NCBI GenBank assembly: GCA_013365325.1
Contig: JABVXV010000006.1
Coordinates: 776,037-840,036 of the forward strand
Source of the DNA: Dipetalonema caudispina
Lineage: Eukaryota; Nematoda; Chromadorea; Rhabditida; Onchocercidae
DNA length: 64,000 nt
Direction: 5' to 3'
The notes below the pieces were generated by a model that saw only the letters and a program-made list of their open reading frames with translations, was not told where the DNA came from and did no database searches. The position numbers were made by a program, and so were the translations under genes. Shown piece after piece: positions 25,901 to 40,100 of this stretch. Within the stretch, counting starts at the first letter, position 1. Every line of letters starts with the position of its first letter.

Positions 25901-28900
25901 CTTCAAAATTACTTTATTTCAGCACTTTCGAAATTCTGATCAAGCTAGTCATAAGTTCTCTCGAAAATTATTTAATTTTAAATTCCTAATTTTCAAGCAA
26001 TTCAGTAGCATCAAAATTTTAGCTTTACTTCCTGCTATTTCTCCGAATTGAATTGCAGTTGAAAAACAAGCATACCGACTTAAAGTAACTTGTCTGCAGG
26101 GACAAGGCAAATTGTTACAATTCAATCTTTCCAGCATTTGCAGCAGGAATTCTTCACTGAACGGTTTTTTTGCTGTAATTTAAATCAAATTAATGAATGA
26201 AATACTGATTTTACTTTTTCGAATTTAGATTTTTGAATTTAGAATAGTCAACAAGTTTTACTTTTATTGTTTGACTTACAAATTAATTTCTTTGATCTCT
26301 ATTTAGTAATCTCTGTTTAGTAAGTAGGATACAGAGGTTAAATTCTAGATTATTTATCACTCATATCTTCTGGACGACATAGCAGGAATAAATAAGTTGC
26401 ACAAACAAGTTAATCTCATCTTCTGGGTCACAGTCTCATCGAATTACCAAACTTGATTAATTTACCTTCATTAGAAATTTCTTCGTCTGAAATATCGGTA
26501 TCATTGATTTTGTTCATTTCAGCGCTATCATTCACAACCCTATTCATATACATTGCGCAACCGTCGCATTGCTTAAGTGATTTTCGTATTCCATCTTCGG
26601 AATTTTCCTTCTCAATTTTACGAGAATAAAGTGTAGTTATCTTCGAAACTGTAGTAATAGTATCGCTAAAATTAATGATAATAAATTTTGGAATAATCAA
26701 AATAACTCAAGCAAAAGAAGGTGGCAATTGTCCCCCAACATCGGTGATGATATGATGAGATGTTAAAAAATGTCAAACAAATTGCAGATACATATTATCG
26801 AAAATGCTAAACATCAGGATGCAATCAGTGAGAAGTACCGGGCACTAGTAATTCTTGCTGCTGTATAATTAATAAAACGAAATTTAAATAATGGGAGTGA
26901 AAAAGTCCAATAAAATACGTTTTGCTTTCAGACATTATTGTTGATTGCAGCTCGTACCGTTTTCCTTTCAAGGCAGAATAAATTAGTGCCAATCATTTTA
27001 ACTTTATTTGCTTGCATTCGTTTTTTCTGATCTCATCTTTTATTGGAGGATATTTGGAGACTAAGTGCAAAATATTAAAATGAATACAGAAATTCTGAAC
27101 AACAACTGGAAAGCATACTTTAGTTTCTTCTTCTTTTCTTTGCCCAAATTTAAATCATTCATATCAGAATCTATTGTTAGCTGTGGTCTCGATATTTCTG
27201 CTGTTTTTACTGAAAAGAAAAAAAAACTTCTGAATATTTGATGATATGAAATATAAGTTACTTTTTTTGCTCAACCTGAATTTCCAGGTAATGATGACTA
27301 AAACATTTGAGCACCATTCCAAAAATTTATGCTTATTTTGATTTTTGCATTTGTACTGATTGACTCATTCCTTTTTATTTCTCATTTCATAGGTGTTATT
27401 TCTTTGCGGCTTTTAGCCGACAATTTAGTGAAATGGAATTGAAATGTGAGACTTGAAAATGGGCTCCAATTGTCAAATGAAAGCTTTCCAAAATTTTAAA
27501 GCATCGGGAAAAAAACATTGGAGATTTTGCAGATTTTCATTTAAAATTTAAACGAATAAATTAGATTCAAAAATGTCATTTTCGAAATAAGAAATTATTT
27601 TCCAATAAATTTTGATTATCATGAATAAGCTGGAAAGAAGTGAATTTTTCTCATCTGCTCGATTTAATAAAGTTTAAAACTTTTGAAAGGAATAATTGAT
27701 TAAAAAGAGACAAGCCATGCGGAATTCATGCATACAAATATGGTCAATTCAATATTATAAAGCACATTCGACATGTTAGCCAAAGCTTTCCTTAGCTTAG
27801 CATCATGTCCCACTTTCCAAAATATAATAGTGTCCTGTTCTCAGTCTTAGCTCCTACTTTATTTTGGGCTAATGGTAGTGAGCCCATTTATAATCAGGAA
27901 GATATGAATCGCTTAATATACGGCCTAAGGGTTCCTTTAACAATCTTCCTCGCCATATTCCATCTGCTCCGTTTCAAATTGTCACTATAATAATAAAAAA
28001 AGCAATGAAATAGAAAATCGAAACTTGTCAAGTTCTTTTTTCTTCAATGGTCAATTCATTTTAATGGATATGTTCTGTCCAAATTATATAAAGTCATTAA
28101 ACCTAATTAGCGTATTAATATTGGATTAATTGGTGTTGCAGGTGTTATTATCAGAATTCATAACAATCCACTCAGAAGTGGATCATTTTGACTTTGCAAC
28201 ACTCATTATGGAAATTACAGAAATATCGAAGTCAAAAAATTGAAGTTCTCTTACTGTTAGGGAAGCAGAAAAGCAAAAAGAAACTGTAAGATTTCCGAAA
28301 CAACCTTGTTTTTTTACAAATTAAGATTTCGAAAAAAATGGAAAAGCACAAATTAAAAAGGAACACATGTAATTAAACGACAGAGATAGAGAAAACAGAA
28401 AAGCTCCGATAAATTTATTGAAATTTGGGAACCATAAAATGCTAGATCAAAACTAAATGCTTGCAAATTTTAGCTCTTACTTCCCCAAGAACATTTGTGA
28501 ACTTTTGACCTATAAATCAGTCAATCTTTTATAATAAAAAGTTTTTACAAATAAATTGTATCTTTTATTATTCTATAGCAATTCAAAGAAAAGAACTTTT
28601 CAACTTCATTTCAAAAGTAAATTTTGATATTGTGATTTAGAGTATTACATTTCTCACTTCCACGCTGACAAATTTACTCGACGTAATAACAAATTTGGTA
28701 GAAATTTTTGCAGAGTCGAGATGAATTCGTTTTTTTTATATTTTCATTTCCATTTCTTGTTTTTCTCTCTTCTTATTTCCAGAACTTATTTTTGTTTATT
28801 ATTGCAGTAAACTGAAATGACGGGCAACTCTGTCTCAACAGAATTATGTCTAACACTTCTGTTGCAATTCAATCAAACAAAGGAATTAATTAATTCATGA

Positions 28901-31900
28901 TAAACAAACCAATCTTAGTCACCGCTTTTTGACCGCTGTAATCGAAATTACTGACGGCTGTCGTTTCCTTCGTTAATCTAAAATTAATGGGAATGGAAAT
29001 CAGCAAAACTGCAGTTGAATTCTAGAAAGTATGACAGCAAATAAAGTATTACAAACATGCTAAAATAATGAGAAACTTCTTTTAAATAAAGAAAATGAGC
29101 AACTTTTCTTTAAATAGGAAATAAAGGAAGAGAAATATGGTCCTGATGATTATTCCTGAATCCACTAATTTCTAATTATGTACTAGACAAAGCCGGTAAC
29201 AAGGCCTCTCAGAAAAAAAAGATTCTCACTATTTTATATTGCAAATTAAGAATTTCAGCTTACAATTAATTTAGAATACTTTGCAGTACTACCTTAAAAA
29301 TGCCACCACTCAAGCATTTTTCCAGAAAAAGTTGTGGAACAGTATAGAATTTCTCATTTTTTTGAAAACAATCCAAACCTTTTTAACGGCTGTAAATATG
29401 ACCAGTGTTGTGTTTTGGATAAATTTTGCCTTTGGCGTAAAACGATCATTATCCTAAAATATTTTTCTGCGTGATAAAATGATTTCGGTTACTGAGGAAA
29501 GTTTCTCATAAGAAAGAATTTGGTAAAAGACGCTAAATTTTGCTAAAATACTGAAAAAGATGTTTTCATGTTTGGCTTATAACGAGAAATCCAATAAGTG
29601 GGACAAGTGTCACATGAAAAACAACTTCTGGGAAAAAACAATAAAAGTAGCGAAAGCACTAACCTAATATAAACGAATAGAACAATAAAACAGGGTATAA
29701 CAAAACTAATAATTGATGATGATATAGAAAATATTGGATTATAAAAACGACATTCGTATGGATCCGCATCTGATGGTCGAATATTCACGCCTACGATTAA
29801 TTAGTCACATGGAATTTTGAACTGAGTAAATCGAGTTTTCAAGTGAATCAATTAGTTTAAACGTTAGTAAAATTCTTCATAAAATTTTCGAATAAGCAAC
29901 AGCTTTAATTTAAATTGATTACGATGAAGAAGGGAAATGATATGAAATGAAGATGACGATAACTTACCAAGTACCATAGGACTAGCAAGCGCAAGGGAAA
30001 TGACCCAAATGACAGTCATAATAAAAATAACCCGTCTTGTATCACGGGATTTTTGTGAATAACTTATAGGATGAGTAACCGCTCGATACCTACAACTGAT
30101 TAAATATACCTTTTATAGTTCGTAAGTTTAATTGAGGATTGCATTACCTCAAACAGCTAAGTCCTCATTAACGTTGCTATTTTAAACACCATAAATACAT
30201 CATTAACTAAATATAGCATTAACTATTAAGGCACTTTGAAAAAAAAAAACATGGAAATTAAGAATTATATGAAGAGTAAAAAGATTATGGAACTTATATG
30301 TTTCCTATAAAATAAACAGCTGTTCTTTGAAACAATAAAAAAGTGTAACTGCTAAGAAATTGTTTCGAATAACAGATTAGCTTTTGAAAATAATTTTCTA
30401 TCTGTTCAGTTTACCAAGTAAAACGGAAATTTAGTATACTCTATTAAAACTAATATTGAAACTAAGTCACCTATCAAAACTAATAACTGTGAGTATAAGT
30501 ATGGATGCAGTACTGCAAGCGACATCACTTGCTGAATATATATCACACATCATTGACCCAAGAAACCAATAACCACCTTGTATCTGAAATAAGATATATC
30601 ATAGTACGACAATAAAAGTGAAGAGAAAATCGAAATTATTTGGACGGCAAAATATTCATAACTAAGCAGTAATTTTTCATTAATTCTGAGAATCAGTCAA
30701 GCGGTTAGTTATTCTTAAAGTGTAAAAAGGCAATTTAGTTGTAAATTGAATCAGTAATTTTGGCATTATGTATTGTTTCGTTTACCTCTTCAGCATTATT
30801 AATTCAAATATTCAATATCAAGTTCGACTTTTTTTGTTTCTGAAGAGAAATTCGATTCTATATAAGCGCAAATGATTTTGGATATTTTTGCCAGTTATTA
30901 AATTAATTAATCAAGTAACTCCCTAAACTCCCAAATTTTTTCTAGTGAAAAAACTGTAGCTCATTAAAAATTGTTTGTACTTCTTGAATTTTATCGCAAA
31001 AAAAAGTGCACTTTGCAGATTTAATGGCTAAATGTTTCCACTGAAGCGATTAAGGGAACATTAGTTTTTTTAATCATATAAGCTTTTCACGGGATATGAT
31101 ACCAATTAAATTTTTCTTGCAAATGTGCAAATTAAATTTCTCAACCATTAAAGTTTCATATAGCTTATCACTAACAATGAGACTTTTTAAAAATCTTATT
31201 AATTTCTACTAAATCATGTTTAAACAACAACAATTCTAAAACAGTGAAACAGAGGATGTTCTTCACACGAAACTAACAAGAACTTACGATAATATTTTTA
31301 TTTTACTGAAAAGCCTATCTTTTCATTTTAAACTTTATTATTTTAAAAGTAAAAACAATGAATCTTTGGAAATAAATGAATTTAAGATAGAGTAATTAAA
31401 CGCGCTTTCTTTATTTCTTGATTTACTTCATATTAATGATAAAATTATCTCCACACATTTTGTGGGACAATAACTTTATCATTAACATTGAGTTTGTTAA
31501 GAAGGCTAATCTTTCCTCATCCCTATGTTTGTGAATATTTCAATATAGCTAATGGCTTAGTTCTACTAATGCTTATTTCCTGTAATTCATTTGCTTGATT
31601 TTACTTTTCGCTTTTAGTACGTGGAATTGATATTTCGAATTGTTCACTACTAATATAAAGATGATTTGTGTATGCTAGGCCTGTCACCTTTGAATTGGTA
31701 TACAGATGATTAATTTATTAATCTCCTTTCTTTTGCATTATCAGAATCGCTATTAGCATTGAATATAGTAGCAAAGAGTACATTCACCTCATTAAAAGAA
31801 AGAAAATTTGTAATGCTGAACTTTATTATTAGATATCTGTTATCGTTGATTATCACTCTCCTTATCATCGTCACTAATAATTTACTCTAAAACTGTTGCT

Positions 31901-32241
31901 TTCAGTTAACAAATCAGCATGAATTTGGAATAGAAACTTACATGGACATAAACAGCATAGGGCATGACGAAAAGTCCAACTAGGAGATCAGCAACAGCCA
32001 AGCCAAAGATTAAGTAATTAATTGCGGTATGAAGAGTTTTAAAGCGTAGTACAGAAATAATTACCATCGAATTACCCAGAACAGTAATGGTTGGAATGAT
32101 TAAAAAGAATAATCCGGAAATGTTAAGTTCATGATCCGGAATAGCTAATTTCGGCAAGTATTGCAAAGATGTTGAGTTCGTAATGTTGCTGCTTATATCG
32201 ATGGAATTATCACCATTATTCTTGCTCGATATCAAATCCAT
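22911..32241 (-). CDS. D2-like dopamine receptor (class A GPCR)
   Basis: Exons in transcription order: 32241-31942, 30583-30471, 30089-29968, 29790-29664, 26665-26466, 25321-25221, 25002-24920, 24778-24680, 24569-24449, 24286-24130, 23951-23821, 23176-22911. One base of phase is missing between 26466 and 25321, so a small exon is probably unseen; total about 606 residues. Family marks: TM1 [16 protein letters not shown]2 [22 protein letters not shown]3 [20 protein letters not shown] with the amine-binding Asp and DRY; TM4 [14 protein letters not shown]5 [12 protein letters not shown] with serines for catechol; TM6 [11 protein letters not shown]7 [18 protein letters not shown]. These fit dopamine D2-type receptors (Gi/o-coupled, neuronal; DOP-2/DOP-3 in C. 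elegans) better than serotonin or tyramine receptors. The N terminus has N-glycosylation sequons (NIT, NST, NIS). The third loop is long, charged and Ser/Glu-rich. The C terminus runs hydrophobic beyond FGK; a donor at that point (GTTTGT) could lead to another exon. Confidence 0.9.
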
Positions 32242-35200
32242 CTATTCCAAATCAATTTCAGCAAAGCTTTTATCAGCAAAAGCAGCGGTGATATTCTAAC
32301 ATCTATCCAGATTAGTCTTCCCTACTGCATTTCTGTATTTGAAAGAAAAAATACCGATGTATTATTGATGGAAATCTTCCATCTAGCAATATCACAACAC
32401 ATAAACATTGTATGTCGACTTATACGGAAATTACGAATGATATTCTTCCTATGAGTGTTTGACCTCTGATTGACATATAGTTATGTTATCACTAAGAAAT
32501 CCTTTACTAGGTGTGAATGATAGCTTTGGTGATATTTCCGCATACAATTAATTTTACAACTCGAGTGAAATGGTAGCCTCAAACAATAGTTTCTCTAATT
32601 GGTTAATGTGGTAAGAAAAAGTAAACATTGAATTATCTCTGTTAAATTCCCTTTTGCATGCAAACTTGCATTTTGTGTATAATTTACCCTAAGATGGATT
32701 AATCTTGAAACTTCAATGTTTGAAACATTTCAGTATTCCGTGGATATTATGCTTACAATTGGTAGTAATATCTATTTTTGATTTAATAGGAATTATCAGA
32801 AGGATAATGACCGGAAACAGATAAGGAAAAGAAAGGAAACGATTTGATGATGACATTATAAGCAATAGAGCGCAATGCTTACTGCCACAAGCAGCAATTG
32901 TGCACCTAAAGGTTGTTTCTGGACTTAATGGATTGGCCAGCTTAACAGCAAAACAAATTGGTGAAAGTATAAAAATAATCGTAGTGTATAATCGACTAAA
33001 AGAAAAAAGAAAAAAAAAAAGGAAGCTTGATGGAAATTGAAGCTTTAAATGATTACGGTGAAAACAAGGAGGAGACATAAAGAGAGGACAAATGGAATTG
33101 CATATGAATGAAAAAACGATGGAAATATTCACATCCAGCTGACAAACTTAGCAAATTGGCATTGTAAAAGAGATTTTCAATTGAATGGATGGAATAGCTG
33201 ACTTGAGCAGAAAGGAAGAATTATTCCTAAATTATCATCACTGTATAAGAGGTGTGAAATATAATCGCTTTCTGTAAAAAATTAGGACTGTAACTATCTT
33301 TGTTTACATCCAATTATCGATGACTTGGTTTACTTGATCAGTCTGAAATAAAAACAATTGTCGAGAGATTCTTGCTTTTTTCTCAATGTTATTGGTTAAT
33401 TACGAAAAAAATAACGCTATTCTGGACCGGAAAAATAATTAAACAAAAAAATAGAGAACAAGTGATTGATAGATGAATAACAAGAAAAAGGAAGAGGGAA
33501 TGCTTCTTACATCAAACATTTCCTAATATGGCGGTGTTGTCAAAACATTCCGGAATCAAGCGTTATTTACAGAGCAAACAAAACAATAAATATTTCAATC
33601 ATTAACAAGAAGATAAATACGGCATTACTTTAACTCATTGTAACTTATGATCGAAAAAAGTTGTATTATTGATAAAGAGTTTGGAGAAGAAAACTTTATT
33701 CGAATTTTGGAATGAAGTCTTTTAAGAATCTATCAGCGACAACTGCAATATAAAGTTATTGATTTTAAATTTAACATCATGTAAAAAAAAAACTCATTGG
33801 CAAAATGATGATGGAATCATTTGCTTGATAGTTAATCTTTTATATTTTATTATTGTTTTATAATGAAAAAGTTGTAAATTCAAGAGAGCAAAGATGATGT
33901 AGCAAATGGATAATTCAATTTTTCCAATAGATTTGTCCTTGAAAAAGTTTTGACGAAGAATAATTAAGAAAAACAGCTATTTATAGCTCCCAAGCCAATT
34001 ATGTATGACCAGACTTCCATTACAGCTAGACCACTCATACTGCATTATCGAAATTTGAAAATCATTAAATATTAAATATTTCAGATTCTAATTTTCAATA
34101 AAAGATAGAAAAAGCTCCTAGGAAACATGAAATAAAGTTTCAGAAATGAGAAACTAAACAAAAACTTTTTAGTTTTCAATTTGAGAAAGATTCTGACGTA
34201 CAAACAGCGATATAAACAGTCATATATAAGTTGTCACAATATCTTGTACATTTTAAAGTAGAAAAAAAAAGATTGAACACAGCTCTCCGAGGATTTAGAA
34301 CGAGATAAGAGAGAAAAGCCAATGGAGCAGAAGAGTAAACACCTTTAATTTTTTCATTTTTCTAACTTAAATGGTACTTGTTTCATCAATCAACTCTATT
34401 TCTCTTAATTTCATTAAATTTAAAAGGATATTTAACTTTTGCTAATGAATGAATATGTTGAGAGAATGAAACGAACTTTACACATTGGTCTTTTAATGCA
34501 ACGAATGTGTACTCATTGGAAAAGTCAATCATTTCTCATGGAAAAATTTAAATATCAATAAAAATTATGAACTTGAAAAAATCTGGGAGGAACTACAAAG
34601 ATGAAATGCTCGACGGGTATGAAGCAGAGAAAAAAAATCCTTTAAAACTGTCCACAACTTTTCTGCATTTCAAAAAAAGAAATACTTTTTGCTGATTCAT
34701 CCTCTTATTTTTTTTTCCATCATCTTTATTATTCTTAAATTTGCTTATTCGTTATTCATTAATTAATTAATTATTCACCTTATGTTTACTATACCTTTCA
34801 TTGACATAAACATCAGGGACTTCTCATTTTCAAGCAATATATAGAGTTCAAACCGTTGAAATTCAATCATTAACTTAATTTTCAATTACAAAGTTAGCAT
34901 TTTGAAATAAAACGTTTCATACCTGTGAGGTTGATATTTTCTGTATTTTTTTGCATTTCATGCAGTAAAAAGTTTCAACTACTGTCATTGCACCGATTAT
35001 AATTCTTGCTGAAAATTAATGAAATCTTAATTCTTAATGTTGGAAAGGGCAGTTCTCACAGGTATGAAATGTCATAATGAAAGTATGAAATTGACTTTGC
35101 TGTCAATAAAAAAAGAACTATTTTTGCAGTCTTTCATGCTAGTTTTAATTTCAAGTTTTCGATATTTTAGAAGAGTGAAAAAGGATCTGAATTTAATTAG

Positions 35201-37165
35201 TAATAACGTTCTCTTAAGAAATCTGACAACAAAGTTCGACGTTAAAATTTAACAAATCGGTAGATATTTCCATAGCAATAGATAATTAAGCGAATTTCTC
35301 TTCCTTATTTCTCTAAATTCGAAGAAATCATGGAACCCCATAAAATTCCTTCATACATATTCTTTTCTACTTCTCTTATAAAAATTTTGGTTTCAAGCTA
35401 AATAACACACATTGTGATTTTGGTTTAAAGAACGTAAGTTAGCTATGATTGACATTCATTTAAGTCTTTCATAAAATCTCCAATAAAATCCGTTTCATTC
35501 GAATATTTTAAATTAAGCTTTAATATATAGATTTTGTATCTGCCTTGATAATGGTAGAGAAATTCGCTTAAGGCGCGTATAAACTTATAGGATAGGAAAA
35601 AATTGTCGAATTGCATACCTGTCGGAAATAAACTGTAAGACTGGAAACATCGCTTAAATAAACTTTCAATGATTTTTCCCCATATTTTTTAGCTTGGGTA
35701 TACATAAGACTAAGTTACCAAAAGACTGTCTTAAAAAAAGCTTTTCGAAAACTTTTTGTGGCGTAAAAGTTAGATTTCGCTAGCTTAATCTTTGTGAAAT
35801 ATTTGCACTTCGTCTTGAATTTCTCAATTTTCAGCTTTTTTTGGTCATCCCACTCAAAGTTCATGTGGAAAATAAACAATTTAAGAATCTCAGATCTCCT
35901 AATGGATAAAGATTAACCAAATTATTGCGAGAAAAATATTTAATGACAAAAAGAGATTTAACTTTAAATTCTGGCCAACTTCAATCTATTTTCGATCTGA
36001 TCAGCCCCAGGCTTCTAATTTCTGGTGAATTGCATTTAAAGTTAAGAACATCGAAGTTGTCGTCGATTGCACATTTAATATCAATTTCCAGCAGTATGTG
36101 ATATTTAGTGAAATTCAAAATTGATATAGTGGATTTACGTTTATGTTCAAAAATTTACCGATTTTTAAATAAATCGCATAGTTACTAAAATACAATGCTC
36201 AATTGCAAAACAACTTTAAAAATTTCTATATATAAAGAAATGCAAAATCAAATCATATATGCTAATTTTTTTGAAATAACGGATTAGAAGAAATTTCATC
36301 CACTCTTGACGTCAATCTCAGATTTTCAAAAATTATATTTCTCTGGCTAAGATGAAAGACATAATGGTTTAAGCTGAATGAAAATATGAATATTTTGCTG
36401 GAAATATTAAAGAATTTTACAACTTCAATTTTTAAATATTTAGAAAAATAAAAGAAATAGATCTATTCTATATGATTTCCTCACATTTCTTTTATTCTTT
36501 CTTCTCTACCACATAATCACATTTCTTTTTTGTAAATAAAATTTAAATGGCTTTTTAGTTTCAAAATATTATTACTGAAATGATTCATCACTTTGTCGTA
36601 CTCAATCCTTTGGACCAAATATAAACATCCCCATACTATGTAAAGCTATGGCCAAGTGATGTCCTTTACTTTTCTGTTTAGGTTTTATTCCCATATCGAA
36701 TATCCTTTTAATCTTTCAATCAGAAAACTGATGAGACTGAGAAATAAAAGATATTTGAAATATTCCAAAACTGATAGGCAAAAATATCGCGATAATTATA
36801 TGGCTGATTTTTCGATTTAGCCACAGTGAAGCTTCATTTCCATCTCAATGTTACAACTTTTTCTTTAATACAATGATGTCAAAGTGGATTGATGAGAGAT
36901 TGAAGAGTAGAAAATGGACTAAGTATAACTTATCTAATAAACTTATCAGTGAGAAGTTAAAGAGAAAAGGAACAGTTAGATGTGAACATCCTAAATGCAA
37001 GCAACTTTAAAGTAGGAATAATAATAGTAATGTCCTGTTTCTATAGAAAAAAAGTTTTTGCATGATAGAAAAAGATCAAGAATAGTATGAGAGATGCCGG
37101 GATGTTTACTTTCAGGAAAAATTTACTTTTATCCTTGAAACTCTTCCTCTCTTTTTCGTTGTCCA

Positions 37166-37184
37166 TCTCTCTCTCTCTCTCTCT
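37166..37184 (+). repeat. (TC)n dinucleotide repeat
   Basis: About nine perfect TC units in the gene-poor stretch between the dopamine receptor and fibrillarin genes. Confidence 0.85.
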
Positions 37185-40100
37185 CATTCTTTTGCATTGC
37201 TATTTGTTGAAATGAAATTGAATTTGTGTTCCCACAAAGCCTAATTCAATTATTCACAACTCTGTCCCAAAAAAACCAGGAAAAACAACTGTAGGCGTTT
37301 TTTGTGAACTTAAAAAAAACAAAAAACGTAAGTGAATGAAATGAATGGGAAGAGATAAAAAGTGATAAGAGATAGCAATGTTAAAAAAAATGCTATTTCC
37401 CACAATACCGAAGCAACTTTTCGTTTTTTCCCTTTAGCTTCTTTTCATTTTCCTCTTTTCCTTTAAATACCAAGGGAATTCATGTGTTTCCATTTTTCTG
37501 TTTCTAATTGATAAATTCTTAAAGATCTTTAATCCATTATTTCAACATTAGGAAGAATTCCAGCTACGTATCAGAAAGTAAATCAAGTCTAAAATAATAA
37601 GTCTATCCAAATATAAAAAGGATGTCAAGAAAATGTATACCTCGACTAGCAAATTAATTAGATTTTTCTAGAAGAATTTTAATGAAATACTGAAAAAAGA
37701 ATTATGCGTGATGTAGTTCAGCGCAAATAGCATTGACTGATACACAGAGTTATAGCTAATCGTACTATATAGATTAGACTGTAATTCAGTAAACTAATCT
37801 CCAAATTCAAATTTGAAAATTAATTTTCACAAAGAAGCAATTCTGAGATGCTATCTGTTATCAAACCACCAACATTCTGAATCTAAATGATCTATTAATC
37901 CTTTGACGATTCTCTGGCCTGAGATAATGTTTTCTTATAATAGCTATTGAAAGATAAAGAGGATAAGATTAGAGGATAAAACCAGGAAGACAAGAAAATG
38001 AAAAAGGCAACTGTACTCAACCAATTTTCAAAGGAGCAATTCGTTCCTAAGCACTGATCTCATTTTAAAAACAAATAGTTCGAAATTGAAGTGGTAATGG
38101 TATGCTAACGGTAGAACAATTATTATTAACAATAACAGTCGATAATGAAACATATCAAATCAAATATGATATTCTTAGCAGAATACATTGCATAGATAAT
38201 TTTACGAATTGTTCTTACAAAACGAAAAAGAATGAAAATGAATGGGTATGTTTGTGATGAAAATTTTGCATAATAAAATCATTATTTGTTTAACATTATT
38301 GATTATCAAAAAAAGATTGGAGAAAAAAAAGAAAAGTCGAAGGACATTACAATTGTTGAAAGAAGCTTATAAATTTTTTAGTTCTCATTATGACTTCATT
38401 TCTTGAATCTCAATTTCATAATTTTTTAAATTAATTGCTAATTTTGTACTGAATGATGTGAAGATCTAATTTGAATTATTTTGGGAATGGAAATTATTGA
38501 CTAAAACAAGGGAATTAATGAGAAAGTTAAAAAATTTCCAATTCTACAACAAATTTCATCATCAACGCTATCATCTACATAAAATAAAGTACACGAGAAA
38601 TTCCCGAAAATATCTGTGAGGCTAAAAATATTCTTCAAGAGTTGCAATTTAATATCTAACTAAAATTTCAATCTATCAATTTGAAGGGTAGTGCCACATG
38701 CTTCCCAAAAAAAAAATTTGACTCTGATAAAGAACAAATTGGACAAGAATTTCGTTTTGAAGACATAAGCTTGCTAAATTTTTCCGGATATTATTTCCAA
38801 AATACATTGAAAGAAATTCCGAACTGTTTTTATATGGGAACGAACGGTAATTGCATAAATGGTCTTCATCCAAAACCAACTTCAAACTTAACAGAAAAGA
38901 TTTGAAAAAAGAAATTCTTGAGATAATTCGGAATACTCTTATATCTTTCTCCATCTTTCTAATCTTTCATAATTTTGGGAAATAAGAGTACGATAGAGTA
39001 TGAAAAATTAACTTTACGAAAGGTTAATTAATCTAAATTTTAGAAGAAATAGAATGAAGAACAGTCCTCACTAGAACGGTTTGAATTGTGCTCATGCATT
39101 CCGGTTGTGTAATGACGGGAAGCTTTTATAGGCTCAGTAAAACGATTTCAATTTCACAACAAAATAAAACACAGTAATTTCAAAACACTATCAGTCATCT
39201 GCAAAATTGCTATAGTATATTTATCGCATTTTATCTTATTTCGTTATTTACTTCAAGATTTCAAAAGCTGTCAATGACATTTTTGTTTTGCAATGTCATA
39301 AACTTGCTTAGTTTTTTATTTTGTAAGTGCAAATGATTTCTGCGAATGATAGATGAATTGGAATTCAAGATTTTAGATGCCCAAAAGACCAGATTAATTT
39401 GAACCTTGCATGCATAAGCTCGTTAAACATATATCAAATTCGAGAAAATAAAACAGGAAAAAAGGCAGAAATAAAGTCATAAAAATTTTTGGACGATTTT
39501 TCAATATTTCTTCCTTTAAAATGAACTGGAACATTCTAAAAGGGAATAACTTCATTTCGATGAAACAAATAAACGAAGTGATTGTATGAAATTATCGCTA
39601 AAAAAAATAATGGGAATGCATTTATTTTAATCGAAATCTTTTAAATTTCATCGGATAAAAGAACATATAACTTATATTCCTTTTCATTTATACAACAAAA
39701 ATACTTCTTACCTTTTTATCTTGCGTTATCGATAATGTATTTTAACTCATCAAATAAAGGTCTGTTGCTGATCACTTTGGAAGTATTATTTTCTTAATCC
39801 TTTACAGTATTATACATATATATCGTAAAACTCCTTCAACTCTATTAACCTTTTCTACTCATTGCCATCACTACGAAGTACATCCACTATAACATTGAAC
39901 TTCTCTTGGATCCTAACAATTAGTCTTAAAGCACTTATCAGCAAACTCTCAGCTAAATCTACTATCCTCGTGCTATATTATCTAACAAAATTTTGCAGAA
40001 TATTCTTCTGAATCACTAAAAAAAAGTACATTCATCATAAAACTGAAGTGAAACGTTCAATTTCTACTCTATCTGATTGACTGTTGTAAAGTGTTTTTTC

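Noticed and set aside
25949..26137. 62-codon minus-strand frame considered as a missing third-loop exon of the dopamine receptor
   Set aside because: Its splice phases do not repair the gap between 26466 and 25321, and its composition (many Cys and Leu) is unlike the other loop exons.
27805..27990. 61-codon plus-strand frame in the large dopamine receptor intron
   Set aside because: No flanking exons or conserved motif; could be a remnant, but nothing supports it.
32713..33132. 139-codon minus-strand open frame with many Phe/Ser residues
   Set aside because: Low-complexity composition, no splice partners, no motif, and located in AT-rich non-coding sequence upstream of the receptor gene.
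38676..38954. Overlapping open frames on both strands (92 and 74 codons)
   Set aside because: Each is open by chance in AT-rich DNA; neither has splice signals or recognisable protein features.
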